Shown here one piece after another: positions 19,701-27,673 of a stretch of 47,070 nt of DNA. This DNA is from JADHLN01 sp965658435 (GTDB lineage: Bacteria; Pseudomonadota; Alphaproteobacteria; Rickettsiales; JABIRX01). The stretch covers positions 1 to 47,070 of the forward strand of contig CBFHSE010000007.1 in assembly GCA_965658435.1 (NCBI GenBank), in the 5' to 3' direction. How positions within the stretch are numbered: the stretch's first letter is position 1; the number at the start of each line of letters is the position of its first letter. The notes below the pieces were generated by a model. That model ran no database searches and was not told the DNA's origin. It saw only the letters and a list, made by a program, of their open reading frames with translations. Position numbers and translations under genes: made by a program.

Positions 19701-19861
19701 TAATCATCATTCTCAATAGCAATATTGGCTCCAACTGTAACTTCTTCAAGATCAGTAATAGCAGGTTCAAATGGGGTTGTTAGATCAGCTGTAAGTTCGA
19801 AATCATTAGTATTTCTAGGATTACTTAGCGGGTTATCATAGGTGTTATCTGAACTAGACAT
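16676..19861 (-). CDS. RTX protein, N-terminal fragment with putative pore-forming region
   Basis: 1,061 residues before the frameshift. Residues 1 to about 480 are acidic and unlike any domain I recognise. Residues about 485-566 are strongly hydrophobic and Gly/Ala-rich (GSFVAGGVAAAAVNLV, then AVGVITTVTTVIAQALI and GSAIGSIIGGLISGLLF), as in the pore-forming part of RTX cytolysins. From about residue 602 come calcium-binding nonapeptides (GAEGDDLLV, GGEGNDELN and the like), broken at about 734-879 by a non-repeat insert rich in charged residues, then repeats again to the end. The last 14 or so residues (from NMEKSGMMK) are an out-of-frame tail. There is no signal peptide, as expected for type I secretion. 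Probably the first gene of the secretion operon. Confidence 0.85.
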   Translation of the reverse strand: MSSSDNTYDNPLSNPRNTNDFELTADLTTPFEPAITDLEEVTVGANIAIENDDYQVPETTSNSAEVIFSHLGYSKDFLGGIIEDSFSDLDRSVTNKLTDNLFNILRDVPTGAVSFLVDGVNYQIDHNEEHTHPDYQGNADQSICDETTVIVDMIIDNGVSWGSGIAVGVITKSPTAVIGAQVGVSVLYNNLVSDSVKDVVRNICLAGESQFQKYFQEDGAEIKFEDSETGQSFSLQKNGDSLTVSSESMSPDELIEVVNVVKETSEITTVKAINGDGEVTNFNIVEGNDANDLLSKAYNDETLQHDSSDIISHQDEDGNIVSLVNSDATATMSDGSSVNLGSLVSMTVDAVTNYGDFIYSRTADIISELFDTSKAEGQINSNFDSLVSNIIVGLSEGKSLEDIANEITEQTYEKIIDKVVIDSATSFLDSVEGQAVKGGIMALGATIMLASDKSDVKDYVEALAQRQLTSFIYQNTQTEISKILGTQGAGSFVAGGVAAAAVNLVNNLFDDGQLTGEEILQSAAVGVITTVTTVIAQALIPIPILGSAIGSIIGGLISGLLFSGSTPPPPLSVSQDKDDGSGTITFIKYADGYNEIARDGYDDDLIGAEGDDLLVGADGNNQLIGAEGDDILHGLGGDDQLVGGEGNDELNGGSGDDTLLGGEGNDQLYGDEGDDILLAGAGNDELNGGKGDDTLLGEEGDDYLEGGEGDDYLDGGADSDELIGGNGDDILIGGKTETYDETKTRLHEKKISELKSETNTGSSKVLTEIWHVLNKVITEDEQKQLRLEYLSNSENDYSGLIKAIEEKVADFTDKNGEYYTVFEYSGTGSYNYKNVKYYNSELLEQDIAKIHDIQAKMLSDISCISITDQEIENEKLVDGDDYLDGGEGNDQLYGENGNDIMNGGVGDDYLNGGSGNDDLLGEDGDDQLDGGDGDDLLDGGNGNDLLFGENGNDIINGGEGDDQISGGDGNDQINAGEGNDLILGDDGDDVINAGNGNDNINGGDGNDEILGEDGDDQITAGNGDDLIIGGDGSDIIYGDAGNDQNMEKSGMMKYLEVMVMI

Positions 19862-19996
19862 AATTGAGCAATTGAAAAATTATATTAATTATTACTAGAA
19901 TAAATATATATAATATTTAATAAAACAATTATAAATTTAAATTATATTATGAAGTTAAGCTATTGAATTATTTCTTAATTTATGCGGATATAGACT
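19862..19996. other. AT-rich spacer upstream of the RTX operon
   Basis: 135 bases between the end of the peptide-binding-protein gene and the RTX start codon, all transcribed leftward. It is almost pure A+T with several TATAAT-like sites on the minus strand (for example the complement of 19928-19933), but I could not pair any with a convincing -35 at 16-18 bases. It probably holds the operon promoter; no gene, strong hairpin or repeat is visible. Confidence 0.3.
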
Positions 19997-21775
19997 CTAC
20001 CTAATTGACCAAGAATGAAAATCCATGGCATAATCAGGTAGATAATATGGTAAAGTAAATTTATCTTTAAAAATTAACCTATGATAGGCAATATGCCAGT
20101 GTGGTATAATATAAGAATTATTTATTAAAACCCTATCTAATAATCTTGTTAAAATAAGCTTATTATTAAATTTATTTTCAGATAAAATATCCTCAATTAA
20201 ATTATCAATTAAATTGTCCTTAATTCCTGCTAAATTTCTGCTTCCATCTAAACTTGCTGTACTAGAATGCCATGAGTTTTTTAATTCATCTCCAGGAATA
20301 GATGCAACACCAAAATAGCCAACAATAATATCAAAATCAAAATTCTCTAATAATTTTTGATAATTACTGAAATCTACAACTCTTACTTCAGAATCGATAC
20401 CAAGCTGTTTTAAATCATTAATATAAGGTAAAATAACTCTATGAAATGATTTACTTGTTAAAAGAAAGTTAAGCTTAATTTGATTATTATTTTTATCATA
20501 TAATTTAAAGTTTTTAATTTTATAACCTGAAGATTCTAGTAAATCTCTAGCAATAAGTAGATTTTCCCTTGAAGATATTTTTGCATCCGCATTATAATTA
20601 TTAAGAGTTAGATAGTTTTTTATATTATAATTACGCTCCTCTAAATAATTTATTTCAAATAAACTAATATCACCCATAGCTTCGTAAATTGAATTTGCAA
20701 AAAAGCTATTATTTCTTTTATAAGAATTATAAAAAATATTTTTATTTATCCAATCAAAGTTAAAGGCTAAATTTAAAGCCCTTCTAAAATTAATATCCTT
20801 AAATTTATCCAGCCTATTATTTAAAACAAAACATTGCATACCAGTAGAATTTTTATGTTTTATTTCAAGTTTCTTGAAATTATTCTTAGAAAGAAAATCA
20901 GCATCATAAGCATTTGCCCAATTTTTAGCTATATTTTCAATTCTTAAGTCATATTCACCAGCTTTTAAAGCCTGGATTGCAACATTGCTATCTCGGTAAT
21001 AATTATATTTAATATAATTAAAATTATAGCGATATTTATTTACATTAAGATCTTTTCCCCAGTAATTATAAAATTTTTTATAGGATATTTTCCTACCAGC
21101 CTGAAAGCTATCAACTTTATAAGGGCCACTTCCCAAAGGAATATTTAATAGGTCATCAGAAAATTGATTATTAACATAATAATGCTTAGGTAATATTGGT
21201 AATAAAGCTATGGTCATCAATAGCTTTTTATCATTTATATCATCGATATAATAAGCTATATTATTATCATTCAAGATTTTTACATTATTAATTCTAGATA
21301 ATATTAACTTATAGTATGGATGACCATGATTTTTTAAAATATTATAGGTAAATAATATATCATTACTGGTAATATTTTTACCATCATGCCAAAATGCATT
21401 ATCCCTGATTTTAAATATCAATGATTGCTCTTTTTTATCAAAATAGTAATATTCTGCTATCAAAGGATATGCAGAATCAATTTCATCTAAAGATTTAACA
21501 AATAAACTATCATATAATAATGACAAGGACTCAGCTGATACTCCTTTTAATATAAATGGGTTGAGGCTATCAAAATTACCAACTACACCAAAAGAAATCT
21601 CACCTCCTATTTTAGCGTTACTATTAGTATAAGAGAAATTAGAGAAGTTTTTTTTATATTTAACATCATCTGTTAATGTAATATGAAAGTTAAGCTCACT
21701 AGCAAATAGATTAGAGCTAAAAAGAAAAATAAATAAAAAAAATAAATTATTGATAATTCTTCTCAAGATGGGCAA
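19997..21775 (-). CDS. Family 5 extracellular solute-binding protein, YejA-like
   Basis: Periplasmic binding component of peptide-type ABC importers. The 592-residue product has a signal peptide (hydrophobic NNLFFLFIFLFSSNLFA) and family 5 landmarks: GGEISFGVVGNFDSLNPFI, PLIAEYYYF, FKIRDNAFWHDG, GSGPYKVDSFQAGRKISYKK, and NYWGKDLNVNKYRYNFN followed by YRDSNVAIQALKAGEYD. The last resembles the YejA (microcin C/oligopeptide) branch common in alphaproteobacteria. No permease or ATPase genes adjoin it. The only good start codons are TTG (21775 or 21766), inside the end of the cytochrome c gene, so it is probably translationally coupled to that gene. Substrate unknown. Confidence 0.82.
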   Translation of the reverse strand: MPILRRIINNLFFLFIFLFSSNLFASELNFHITLTDDVKYKKNFSNFSYTNSNAKIGGEISFGVVGNFDSLNPFILKGVSAESLSLLYDSLFVKSLDEIDSAYPLIAEYYYFDKKEQSLIFKIRDNAFWHDGKNITSNDILFTYNILKNHGHPYYKLILSRINNVKILNDNNIAYYIDDINDKKLLMTIALLPILPKHYYVNNQFSDDLLNIPLGSGPYKVDSFQAGRKISYKKFYNYWGKDLNVNKYRYNFNYIKYNYYRDSNVAIQALKAGEYDLRIENIAKNWANAYDADFLSKNNFKKLEIKHKNSTGMQCFVLNNRLDKFKDINFRRALNLAFNFDWINKNIFYNSYKRNNSFFANSIYEAMGDISLFEINYLEERNYNIKNYLTLNNYNADAKISSRENLLIARDLLESSGYKIKNFKLYDKNNNQIKLNFLLTSKSFHRVILPYINDLKQLGIDSEVRVVDFSNYQKLLENFDFDIIVGYFGVASIPGDELKNSWHSSTASLDGSRNLAGIKDNLIDNLIEDILSENKFNNKLILTRLLDRVLINNSYIIPHWHIAYHRLIFKDKFTLPYYLPDYAMDFHSWSIR

Positions 21776-22265
21776 TTAAATCTACAATTTGATTAGGCTT
21801 TTTGATACCAGAAAAAGACATTTTAGTGCCTTTAGCATATTTCTTAGGGGCATTAAGAAAAGCATAAAGCTCTTCATAATTCCAAACTTTATCAATCGAT
21901 GATAAAGAATCTGAATATTTATAAGTAGCATTAGAAGCAATTTTCTTGTTAATTATTCCATATAAATTAGGGCCAACTTTGTGCGCACCACCTTGGTTAA
22001 AAGAATGACAAGAAACACATTTTTTTATAGTTTTAGCTCCATTTTCATGATTTGCTTGGTTCATAAGAGCAATAACATCAATAACCTCTTCTTCATTATT
22101 TGTGTCTAGAGTAGATATATCTTCTACAGCTATTTGATATCCTCTAATTTCTTCTGTTTCAGGTTTGTAAATTATATCTGCTATAAAAGATGATAATAAT
22201 GCTACAATTCCAGCAAGCAATATTGCTGCAGAAAATTTATTTATTTCAAGATTATCATTACTCAT
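21747..22265 (-). CDS. Membrane-anchored c-type cytochrome, CycM/c552-like
   Basis: Electron carrier, by family likely to link the bc1 complex to an aa3-type oxidase. From the ATG at 22265 there are 172 residues: one N-terminal membrane anchor (about 11-31), a linker and one class I cytochrome c domain. The haem motif CVSCH is at residues 83-87, with HKVGPNLYG downstream and the axial Met in GTKMSF (about 149). A TTG at 22289 is open but would put polar residues before the anchor. It is divergent from the oxidase copper chaperone gene, which fits a role at cytochrome oxidase. Confidence 0.9.
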   Translation of the reverse strand: MSNDNLEINKFSAAILLAGIVALLSSFIADIIYKPETEEIRGYQIAVEDISTLDTNNEEEVIDVIALMNQANHENGAKTIKKCVSCHSFNQGGAHKVGPNLYGIINKKIASNATYKYSDSLSSIDKVWNYEELYAFLNAPKKYAKGTKMSFSGIKKPNQIVDLIAHLEKNYQ

Positions 22266-22291
22266 TTTAAATTTGCTTTTAATTTGCAAAT

Positions 22292-22320
22292 ATTATAAGC
22301 TGATTCATCATATAATTCAA
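22292..22320 (-). promoter_or_regulatory. Putative sigma-70-type promoter for the cytochrome c gene
   Basis: On the minus strand TTGAAT (complement of 22315-22320) and TATAAT (complement of 22292-22297) are separated by exactly 17 bases. The -10 lies 26 bases before the ATG at 22265. This is the best-looking promoter in the window, though AT-rich DNA raises the chance of a coincidence. Confidence 0.5.
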
Positions 22321-22334
22321 TTATTTATTGCAAT

Positions 22335-22916
22335 ATGAATAAATATATTCTTGGGTTAGTTATTTTAGCGGTTGCATTCATTGTAATTTTACAAAATAAC
22401 AAAAAACCATCCAACATTACAACACAAGAAGAAAATACAATTATCGGAGGAGATTTTCAATTAATTGACCATAATAATACTATTTTCAATAGTAAGCAAT
22501 TAGAAGGTAAATATAGCATAATATTTTTTGGTTTTACTCACTGCCCTATGATATGTCCAACTGCGTTAGGCACATTGTCATCACTATATAAATCACTTAA
22601 TGAAAAAGAAAAATCTAAAATAAATATTGTATTTATTACTCTTGATCCAGAAAGAGATACAGCTGAATATATAAACTCCTACATTGAAAATTTCGTAACT
22701 CCATTCATTGCTTTAACAGGAAGTAACCAAGAAATAAAAGCTACTGCTGATAAATATAAAATATTCTATGAAAAAATACCATTAGCAGATAATAATTACA
22801 CAATCAATCATTCTACACTTATTTATATTATGAGTAAAAATAACAAATATATTACTCATTTCCCATATGATGTGAATAGTGAAGAAATATATAATAAACT
22901 TAAAGAGATTATATAA
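22335..22916 (+). CDS. SCO1/SenC copper chaperone for cytochrome oxidase
   Basis: Thioredoxin-fold, membrane-anchored protein that helps assemble the CuA centre of cytochrome c oxidase. The 193-residue product has an N-terminal membrane anchor (about 4-20), the copper-binding CPMIC motif in FFGFTHCPMICPTALG (Cys70 and Cys74), TLDPERDT and the conserved His at 159 in NHSTLIY. All three copper ligands are present. Divergent from the cytochrome c gene; the Fur-family gene follows six bases later. Confidence 0.94.
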   Translation: MNKYILGLVILAVAFIVILQNNKKPSNITTQEENTIIGGDFQLIDHNNTIFNSKQLEGKYSIIFFGFTHCPMICPTALGTLSSLYKSLNEKEKSKINIVFITLDPERDTAEYINSYIENFVTPFIALTGSNQEIKATADKYKIFYEKIPLADNNYTINHSTLIYIMSKNNKYITHFPYDVNSEEIYNKLKEII

Positions 22917-22921
22917 TTAAG

Positions 22922-23338
22922 ATGAATGATATAGTTAAAAATTTAGAGTTATTTTGCAAAGAAAATAATATTAAAATTACAGAACAAAGAAAGGTAATTG
23001 CCAAAGTCATTCAAGAATCAAATGATCATCCTGATATTGAGCAATTATTTGATAGAGCAAAAAAAATAGATGAAAATATTTCAATTGCTACCACCTACAG
23101 AACCATAAAATTATTAGAAGATGCAAATTTAGTAGAAAAACATGATTTTGGTAATGGTAAAGCAAGATATGAGATATCATCTGATGATCACCATGATCAT
23201 TTAATAAATATCAATAATGGCGAAATAATAGAGTTTTTTAATAAAGAGCTTGAAACTCTCAAAACAGAAATAGCCGAAAAACTAGGATATGAATTAGTTG
23301 ATCATAGATTAGAATTATATGCTATTCCAAAAAAATGA
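22922..23338 (+). CDS. Fur-family metal-dependent transcriptional regulator
   Basis: Winged-helix repressor of the Fur/Mur/Irr group. The 138-residue product has the recognition helix region ISIATTYRTIKLLEDANLVE and the metal-site segment DDHHDHLI (His90, His91, His93), followed by a dimerisation domain with further His/Glu residues. The CxxC motif found after HHDHLI in E. coli Fur is replaced by Asn96 and Asn99, as in many alphaproteobacterial Fur/Mur proteins, so no Cys4 structural zinc is expected. Its stop overlaps the miaB start (ATGA). Whether it senses iron, manganese or haem cannot be told. Confidence 0.9.
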   Translation: MNDIVKNLELFCKENNIKITEQRKVIAKVIQESNDHPDIEQLFDRAKKIDENISIATTYRTIKLLEDANLVEKHDFGNGKARYEISSDDHHDHLININNGEIIEFFNKELETLKTEIAEKLGYELVDHRLELYAIPKK

Positions 23339-24675
23339 CAGCAAATAAAGAGCTACATATTAAAACCTATGGTTGCCAAATGAATGTTTATGACTCAGAA
23401 CGTATGAAAGAGTTATTTATTCCATATGGCTATAAAATTAATGATAAAACATATAATGAAGCAGATCTTGTTATATTAAATACATGTCATATTAGGGAAA
23501 AATCAGCTGAAAAAATCTATTCTGAATTAGGAAGAATAAAAATACAAAAAGATTTAAGGGCAAAAGAAGGGAAAAAAATGTATATAACTGTTGCAGGTTG
23601 CGTAGCCCAAGCAGAAGGAAAGCAAATTATAAAAAGAGCTCCATATGTAGATTTTGTGGTTGGGCCTCAATCATATCATACCCTACCAGCATTGATCAAA
23701 TCAAAGGAAGAAAATGGTAAGAAAGAAAAAGTTAAATTAGATTTTATTGAAGAAGAAAAATTTGATAAGCTAAATAACAATAGAGAATTTAATAATATAT
23801 CAGCATTTTTATCGATACAGGAAGGTTGTGATAAATTTTGCACATATTGCGTTGTGCCATATACAAGGGGAGCGGAATTCTCTCGTCCAGTATCAGCAAT
23901 TTTAGATGAAGCAAAACAATTAGTAGATAAAGGTGTAAAAGAAATTTATTTATTAGGACAAAATGTAAATGCCTATCATGGAATAGATGAAAAAGGTAAA
24001 ACCAGTAATTTAGGAAAGTTAATTTTTGCATTAGAAAAAATTGAGGGTATTAAAAGAATCAGATATACAACATCGCATCCTAACGATATGCATGATGATT
24101 TATATGAAGCTCATGCAATATCAAAAAAATTAATGCCATATTTGCATTTACCTATTCAATCTGGATCAAATAGAATTCTAGAAAAAATGAATAGAAAACA
24201 TGATAGCGAAAAATATTTAAGAATAATTGAAAAGCTGAGAATTGCTAGAAATGACATAGCATTTTCCTCAGATTTTATTGTAGGATTTCCTGGAGAAACT
24301 AATAGTGATTTTCAAGATACATTAGATGTAATAAAAGAAGTGAAATATTCAGGATGTTATTCATTTAAATATAGCAAAAGACCAGGAACTCCGGCAGAAT
24401 TATATGATAACCAAGTGAGTGAAGAAATAAAGTCAGAGCGTCTTAAAATATTACAAGATCTTTTAAATTCTCAACAATATGAATTCAATAAAAAATTTGA
24501 AAATAAGTATATGGAAGTCTTATTTGAAAAGAAAATAAATAATCAAATAATCGCCAGAAGTGAATATCTACAACCTGTTAATTTATCTTCAGATATTTGT
24601 AATGATAAAGTTGTAAAAGTAAAAATAATCAAGGCTAATCCTCATAGTCTCAATGCAGAATTAATTAATGATTAA
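23335..24675 (+). CDS. miaB: tRNA-2-methylthio-N6-dimethylallyladenosine synthase MiaB
   Basis: Radical-SAM methylthiotransferase acting on A37 of tRNAs that read UNN codons. All six iron-sulphur cysteines are present: Cys14 (KTYGCQMN), Cys51 (NTCHIREKS) and Cys89 (AGCVAQ) for the auxiliary cluster, and Cys165, Cys169 and Cys172 (GCDKFCTYCVVPYTRG) for the radical-SAM cluster. A TRAM-like C-terminal domain completes the normal 446-residue length. Coupled to the Fur-family gene upstream and overlapping ybeY by eight bases downstream. Confidence 0.97.
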   Translation: MTANKELHIKTYGCQMNVYDSERMKELFIPYGYKINDKTYNEADLVILNTCHIREKSAEKIYSELGRIKIQKDLRAKEGKKMYITVAGCVAQAEGKQIIKRAPYVDFVVGPQSYHTLPALIKSKEENGKKEKVKLDFIEEEKFDKLNNNREFNNISAFLSIQEGCDKFCTYCVVPYTRGAEFSRPVSAILDEAKQLVDKGVKEIYLLGQNVNAYHGIDEKGKTSNLGKLIFALEKIEGIKRIRYTTSHPNDMHDDLYEAHAISKKLMPYLHLPIQSGSNRILEKMNRKHDSEKYLRIIEKLRIARNDIAFSSDFIVGFPGETNSDFQDTLDVIKEVKYSGCYSFKYSKRPGTPAELYDNQVSEEIKSERLKILQDLLNSQQYEFNKKFENKYMEVLFEKKINNQIIARSEYLQPVNLSSDICNDKVVKVKIIKANPHSLNAELIND

Positions 24676-25144
24676 ACTTGAGATTATAAATAATAATGAA
24701 TCAAGTAAAATTAATAATAATGTTTTATTTGATGTCATTAGTAATATTGATACGAAATATAACAAGCTAGATAATAAATTTAATTATGAAATAGCAATAT
24801 TAATTACTGATAATAAAGAAATAAAATATTATAATAATAAATATCGCAGTAAAAACAAAGAAACAAACATATTATCATTTCCAAATATTGACGAAATAGA
24901 TAGAGAAATTAATCCAATTATAGGAGATATTATTATATCTGAGGAGAAATTAACCTATGAAGCTATGGAACAAAATAAAAGATTTAATAATCACCTAAAA
25001 CATATTTTCCTACACGGAGTTCTCCACTTATTTGGCTATAACCATGAAAATGAGCATGATGCACAAATAATGGAATCTATTGAAGTTGAAATCTTGAGAA
25101 AACTAAATATAAATAATCCTTATATAGATAATAAAAGTGAGTAA
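24668..25144 (+). CDS. ybeY: Endoribonuclease YbeY
   Basis: Single-strand RNase for 16S rRNA 3'-end maturation and ribosome quality control. The 158-residue product has the zinc motif HGVLHLFGYNH (His116, His120, His126) and NILSFPN upstream. The second domain residue, normally Asp in GYDH, is Asn here, which is seen in some homologues. It overlaps miaB and corC. In the usual alphaproteobacterial cluster phoH lies between miaB and ybeY; it is absent here. Confidence 0.94.
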   Translation: MIKLEIINNNESSKINNNVLFDVISNIDTKYNKLDNKFNYEIAILITDNKEIKYYNNKYRSKNKETNILSFPNIDEIDREINPIIGDIIISEEKLTYEAMEQNKRFNNHLKHIFLHGVLHLFGYNHENEHDAQIMESIEVEILRKLNINNPYIDNKSE

Positions 25145-25961
25145 AAAATCTAAATTAAAATCAATAATAGAAGTCATTCATTCAGTTTTTACAAAAAAAA
25201 ACAAATCATCATTATCCGAAACATTAGTAGAATATGTTGAAAAAGAAGAAAAAGATATCGGAGATGAAGAAAAGGAAATATTAATTAACGCTGTAAATTT
25301 TACTGATACTATTGCAGAAGATGTAATGGTTCCAAGATCTGATATAATTGCAGCTCCGATAAATTTAAAAATTGAAGCAATTAAAAAGCTTTTTATAGAT
25401 ACTTCCTACACAAGAATACCCCTATATCAAGAAAATTTAGATAATATTAAGGGGTTTATTCATATAAAAGATATTTTACCTTACTACTTAAATTCTGAAA
25501 AATTTTCATTAGAAAAAAATCTAAGAAAAGCATTATTCATCCCTCCTGCTATGAAAATAGTTGATTTAGCATATAAAATGCGTAATGAGGCAATAAGACT
25601 TGCAATTGTTGTAGATGAATATGGAGGAACCGATGGACTAATTACTATGGAAGATCTTATGGATGAGATCGTTGGAGAAGTTGAGAATAATGAAATAATA
25701 CCTATAGAACATAAAAAATATGAAGTGAGTGCGAGAGCAAAGATCAACGATATAGAAGATAGACTGAAAATAAAATTAATTGATAAAATAAATTATGATG
25801 AAGATTTTGACACATTAGGTGGATTAATTGCAAATATTGCCCAAAAAATACCAAAATCTGGTGAAACAATTATTCATGATAAAAAAATTAAGTTTTATAT
25901 AAAAGAGGCAGCAGCAAGATATATTAAAAAGGTAGTTATAGATCTTACAGACTATAAATAA
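25137..25961 (+). CDS. corC: CorC/TlyC-type CBS-domain protein
   Basis: Cytoplasmic CorC family protein, linked to magnesium/cobalt efflux in enterobacteria though its molecular role is unclear. The 274-residue product has two CBS domains (VMVPRSDIIAAPINLKIEAI, then LAIVVDEYGGTDGLITMEDL) and the C-terminal CorC/HlyC accessory domain (DFDTLGGLIANIAQKIPKSG). The start is GTG, overlapping the end of ybeY by eight bases. It has no relation to the HlyC acyltransferase at 12631 despite the shared old name. Confidence 0.92.
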   Translation: MSKKSKLKSIIEVIHSVFTKKNKSSLSETLVEYVEKEEKDIGDEEKEILINAVNFTDTIAEDVMVPRSDIIAAPINLKIEAIKKLFIDTSYTRIPLYQENLDNIKGFIHIKDILPYYLNSEKFSLEKNLRKALFIPPAMKIVDLAYKMRNEAIRLAIVVDEYGGTDGLITMEDLMDEIVGEVENNEIIPIEHKKYEVSARAKINDIEDRLKIKLIDKINYDEDFDTLGGLIANIAQKIPKSGETIIHDKKIKFYIKEAAARYIKKVVIDLTDYK

Positions 25962-27541
25962 TGAAAAATCTTATCCATAAATTAAAACCTAATAGAAATG
26001 AGCTAAAATTATTTATATTAGGTTTAGCTTCAGTATTAATTTATGCACCAACATATTATTTCTATTTAGGATATATAATTCTAAGCTATTATTCCTTTCA
26101 ATTATATAAATCAGATAATTATAAAAAATCATTTTACCTATCATTATATTTTTTTTTAGGATTATATCTTAGCAATATATATTGGATATCATTCTCTTTT
26201 CTTGTAAATAAAGATTATATTCTGCTATTTCCTGTGGTATTTATAATTATACCATTATATTTTGCCTTATTTTCTTCCCTTTTTCTATCCTCAATTACAT
26301 ATATTAAAAATAAATATAATTTAAATATATTAGAGTTTTATTTTCTTGCTATTTTAGTCTTTTCCTTACATGAAGTTTTTAGAGGTAATATATTACTGCT
26401 AGTTGATATCAAAGGTTTTCCGTGGAATTTGCTAGGTTATAGTTTTATGAGCTCAATTAAGCATGCACAACTTGCCTCAGTTATTGGTATATATGGACTA
26501 ACTATTACAGTAATTATATTATATTTATCTCCATTACTAATATTTACCAATAGATATAAAAAAATTAATTCATTCACAGTGATAATAGCCAATATATCAT
26601 TATTAATGATAATTGCTAATTTTGGTATTAATCATATGAACAAAAGAACCATAAATATTACTGATATTAATGTAAATATGCTTCATAGTAATATTGATAA
26701 ATATCATCATTTCAAACAAGATGAAATAATTAAAAGATTAGAGGATTTAGACAAACTAATAAATATTTCAGCACAATCTGATTTATTTATTTTGCCTGAA
26801 GGAACAATAGCAAATCCAACATATAATAATTATAATAACCATGTTGAATTTATTACAGATAACAATAAGGATAAATTCAAAGACATTATTTTACAAACAG
26901 CTAGAATAAAAAAACATAAAGAAGAATATATATATTATAGCAGTATGTATGGAATTAATAATAAAGGTAATATTTTATCAACATATTACGATAAGGTAAA
27001 TCTTGTTCCATTTGGTGAATATAACCCGCTCATAAAATTGCTTAAACCACTAACAAATAAATATAGCGAATTTACAGAAGGAAGGCAAAATAACTCTATA
27101 ATTAATATAGATTATAATATCTCAATCATACCATTAATATGCTATGATAGTATATTTTCAGGTAAATTCAGTCAAGATGGAGATGTGATTTTAAATTTAA
27201 CAAATGACATCTGGTTTACTAAAAAAATATTAGGTAAAAATATATCAGTAGGACCATATCAACATTTTGATATAACAAGAATGCGAGCAATTGAAGAGGG
27301 AAAGCCATTAATAAGATCAGCTAATTACGGAATAAGCGCAGTAATAAATAGTTTTGGTCAGATAATTAAAATAAAAGATTTCTATGATTCTAATACTATA
27401 ATTGGATTTAAGATACCTAAAAAATTACAGGAAAAAACTATATATAATAAATATAGAGGGTTTTTCGTTAATTTATTCATTGCCTCATATGCATTTTTTA
27501 TAATGATTTTGCTTATGGCAAAAAGATACATAAATAAATAA
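25961..27541 (+). CDS. lnt: Apolipoprotein N-acyltransferase Lnt
   Basis: Adds the third acyl chain to lipoproteins in the inner membrane. The 526-residue product has an N-terminal block of six or more membrane helices (to about residue 225), then a nitrilase-like periplasmic domain and a C-terminal helix. The catalytic triad is complete: Glu280 (LPEGT), Lys345 (YDKVNLVPFGEY) and Cys394 (PLICYDS), with spacing close to E. coli Glu267-Lys335-Cys387. The ATG shares one base with the corC stop. It ends the fur-miaB-ybeY-corC-lnt run. Confidence 0.96.
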   Translation: MKNLIHKLKPNRNELKLFILGLASVLIYAPTYYFYLGYIILSYYSFQLYKSDNYKKSFYLSLYFFLGLYLSNIYWISFSFLVNKDYILLFPVVFIIIPLYFALFSSLFLSSITYIKNKYNLNILEFYFLAILVFSLHEVFRGNILLLVDIKGFPWNLLGYSFMSSIKHAQLASVIGIYGLTITVIILYLSPLLIFTNRYKKINSFTVIIANISLLMIIANFGINHMNKRTINITDINVNMLHSNIDKYHHFKQDEIIKRLEDLDKLINISAQSDLFILPEGTIANPTYNNYNNHVEFITDNNKDKFKDIILQTARIKKHKEEYIYYSSMYGINNKGNILSTYYDKVNLVPFGEYNPLIKLLKPLTNKYSEFTEGRQNNSIINIDYNISIIPLICYDSIFSGKFSQDGDVILNLTNDIWFTKKILGKNISVGPYQHFDITRMRAIEEGKPLIRSANYGISAVINSFGQIIKIKDFYDSNTIIGFKIPKKLQEKTIYNKYRGFFVNLFIASYAFFIMILLMAKRYINK

Positions 27542-27656
27542 GAGTAACCATAGTAAATAATAGATATCAACTAACTTCCTAATGAGAAAAAATAACTATC
27601 AATAACAGGATTGTATAATTTATATATCATGAAATTATTTATATAATAAAAAAATA

Positions 27657-27673
27657 ATTATCTACCAGATAAT
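27657..27673 (-). terminator. Weak intrinsic terminator at the end of the flavin oxidoreductase gene
   Basis: On the minus strand a perfect seven-base stem (ATTATCT/AGATAAT) with a three-base loop spans the stop codon and is followed within two bases by a run of seven Ts. The stem has only one G-C pair, so strength is doubtful. The rest of 27542-27657, between the two convergent genes, shows nothing else. Confidence 0.35.

Larger units (their letters stand above)
13185..19861 (-). pseudogene. Giant RTX protein gene interrupted by one frameshift and one in-frame stop
   Basis: Three fragments on the minus strand form one RTX protein. The first runs from the ATG at 19861 until GGD-GSD-type repeats change frame near 16724-16737. 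The second continues the repeats in the neighbouring frame to a TAA at 15207-15209. The third continues in that same frame for 86 sense codons, with no ATG, GTG or TTG, before the next possible start, and runs to 13185. The 6,677-base span is one base short of a multiple of three; adding one base and replacing the stop gives about 2,225 residues: N-terminal putative pore-forming region, several GGxGxDx arrays with non-repeat modules between, and a C-terminal secretion signal. It could be real decay, a phase-variable state or a sequencing error. Confidence 0.75.
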
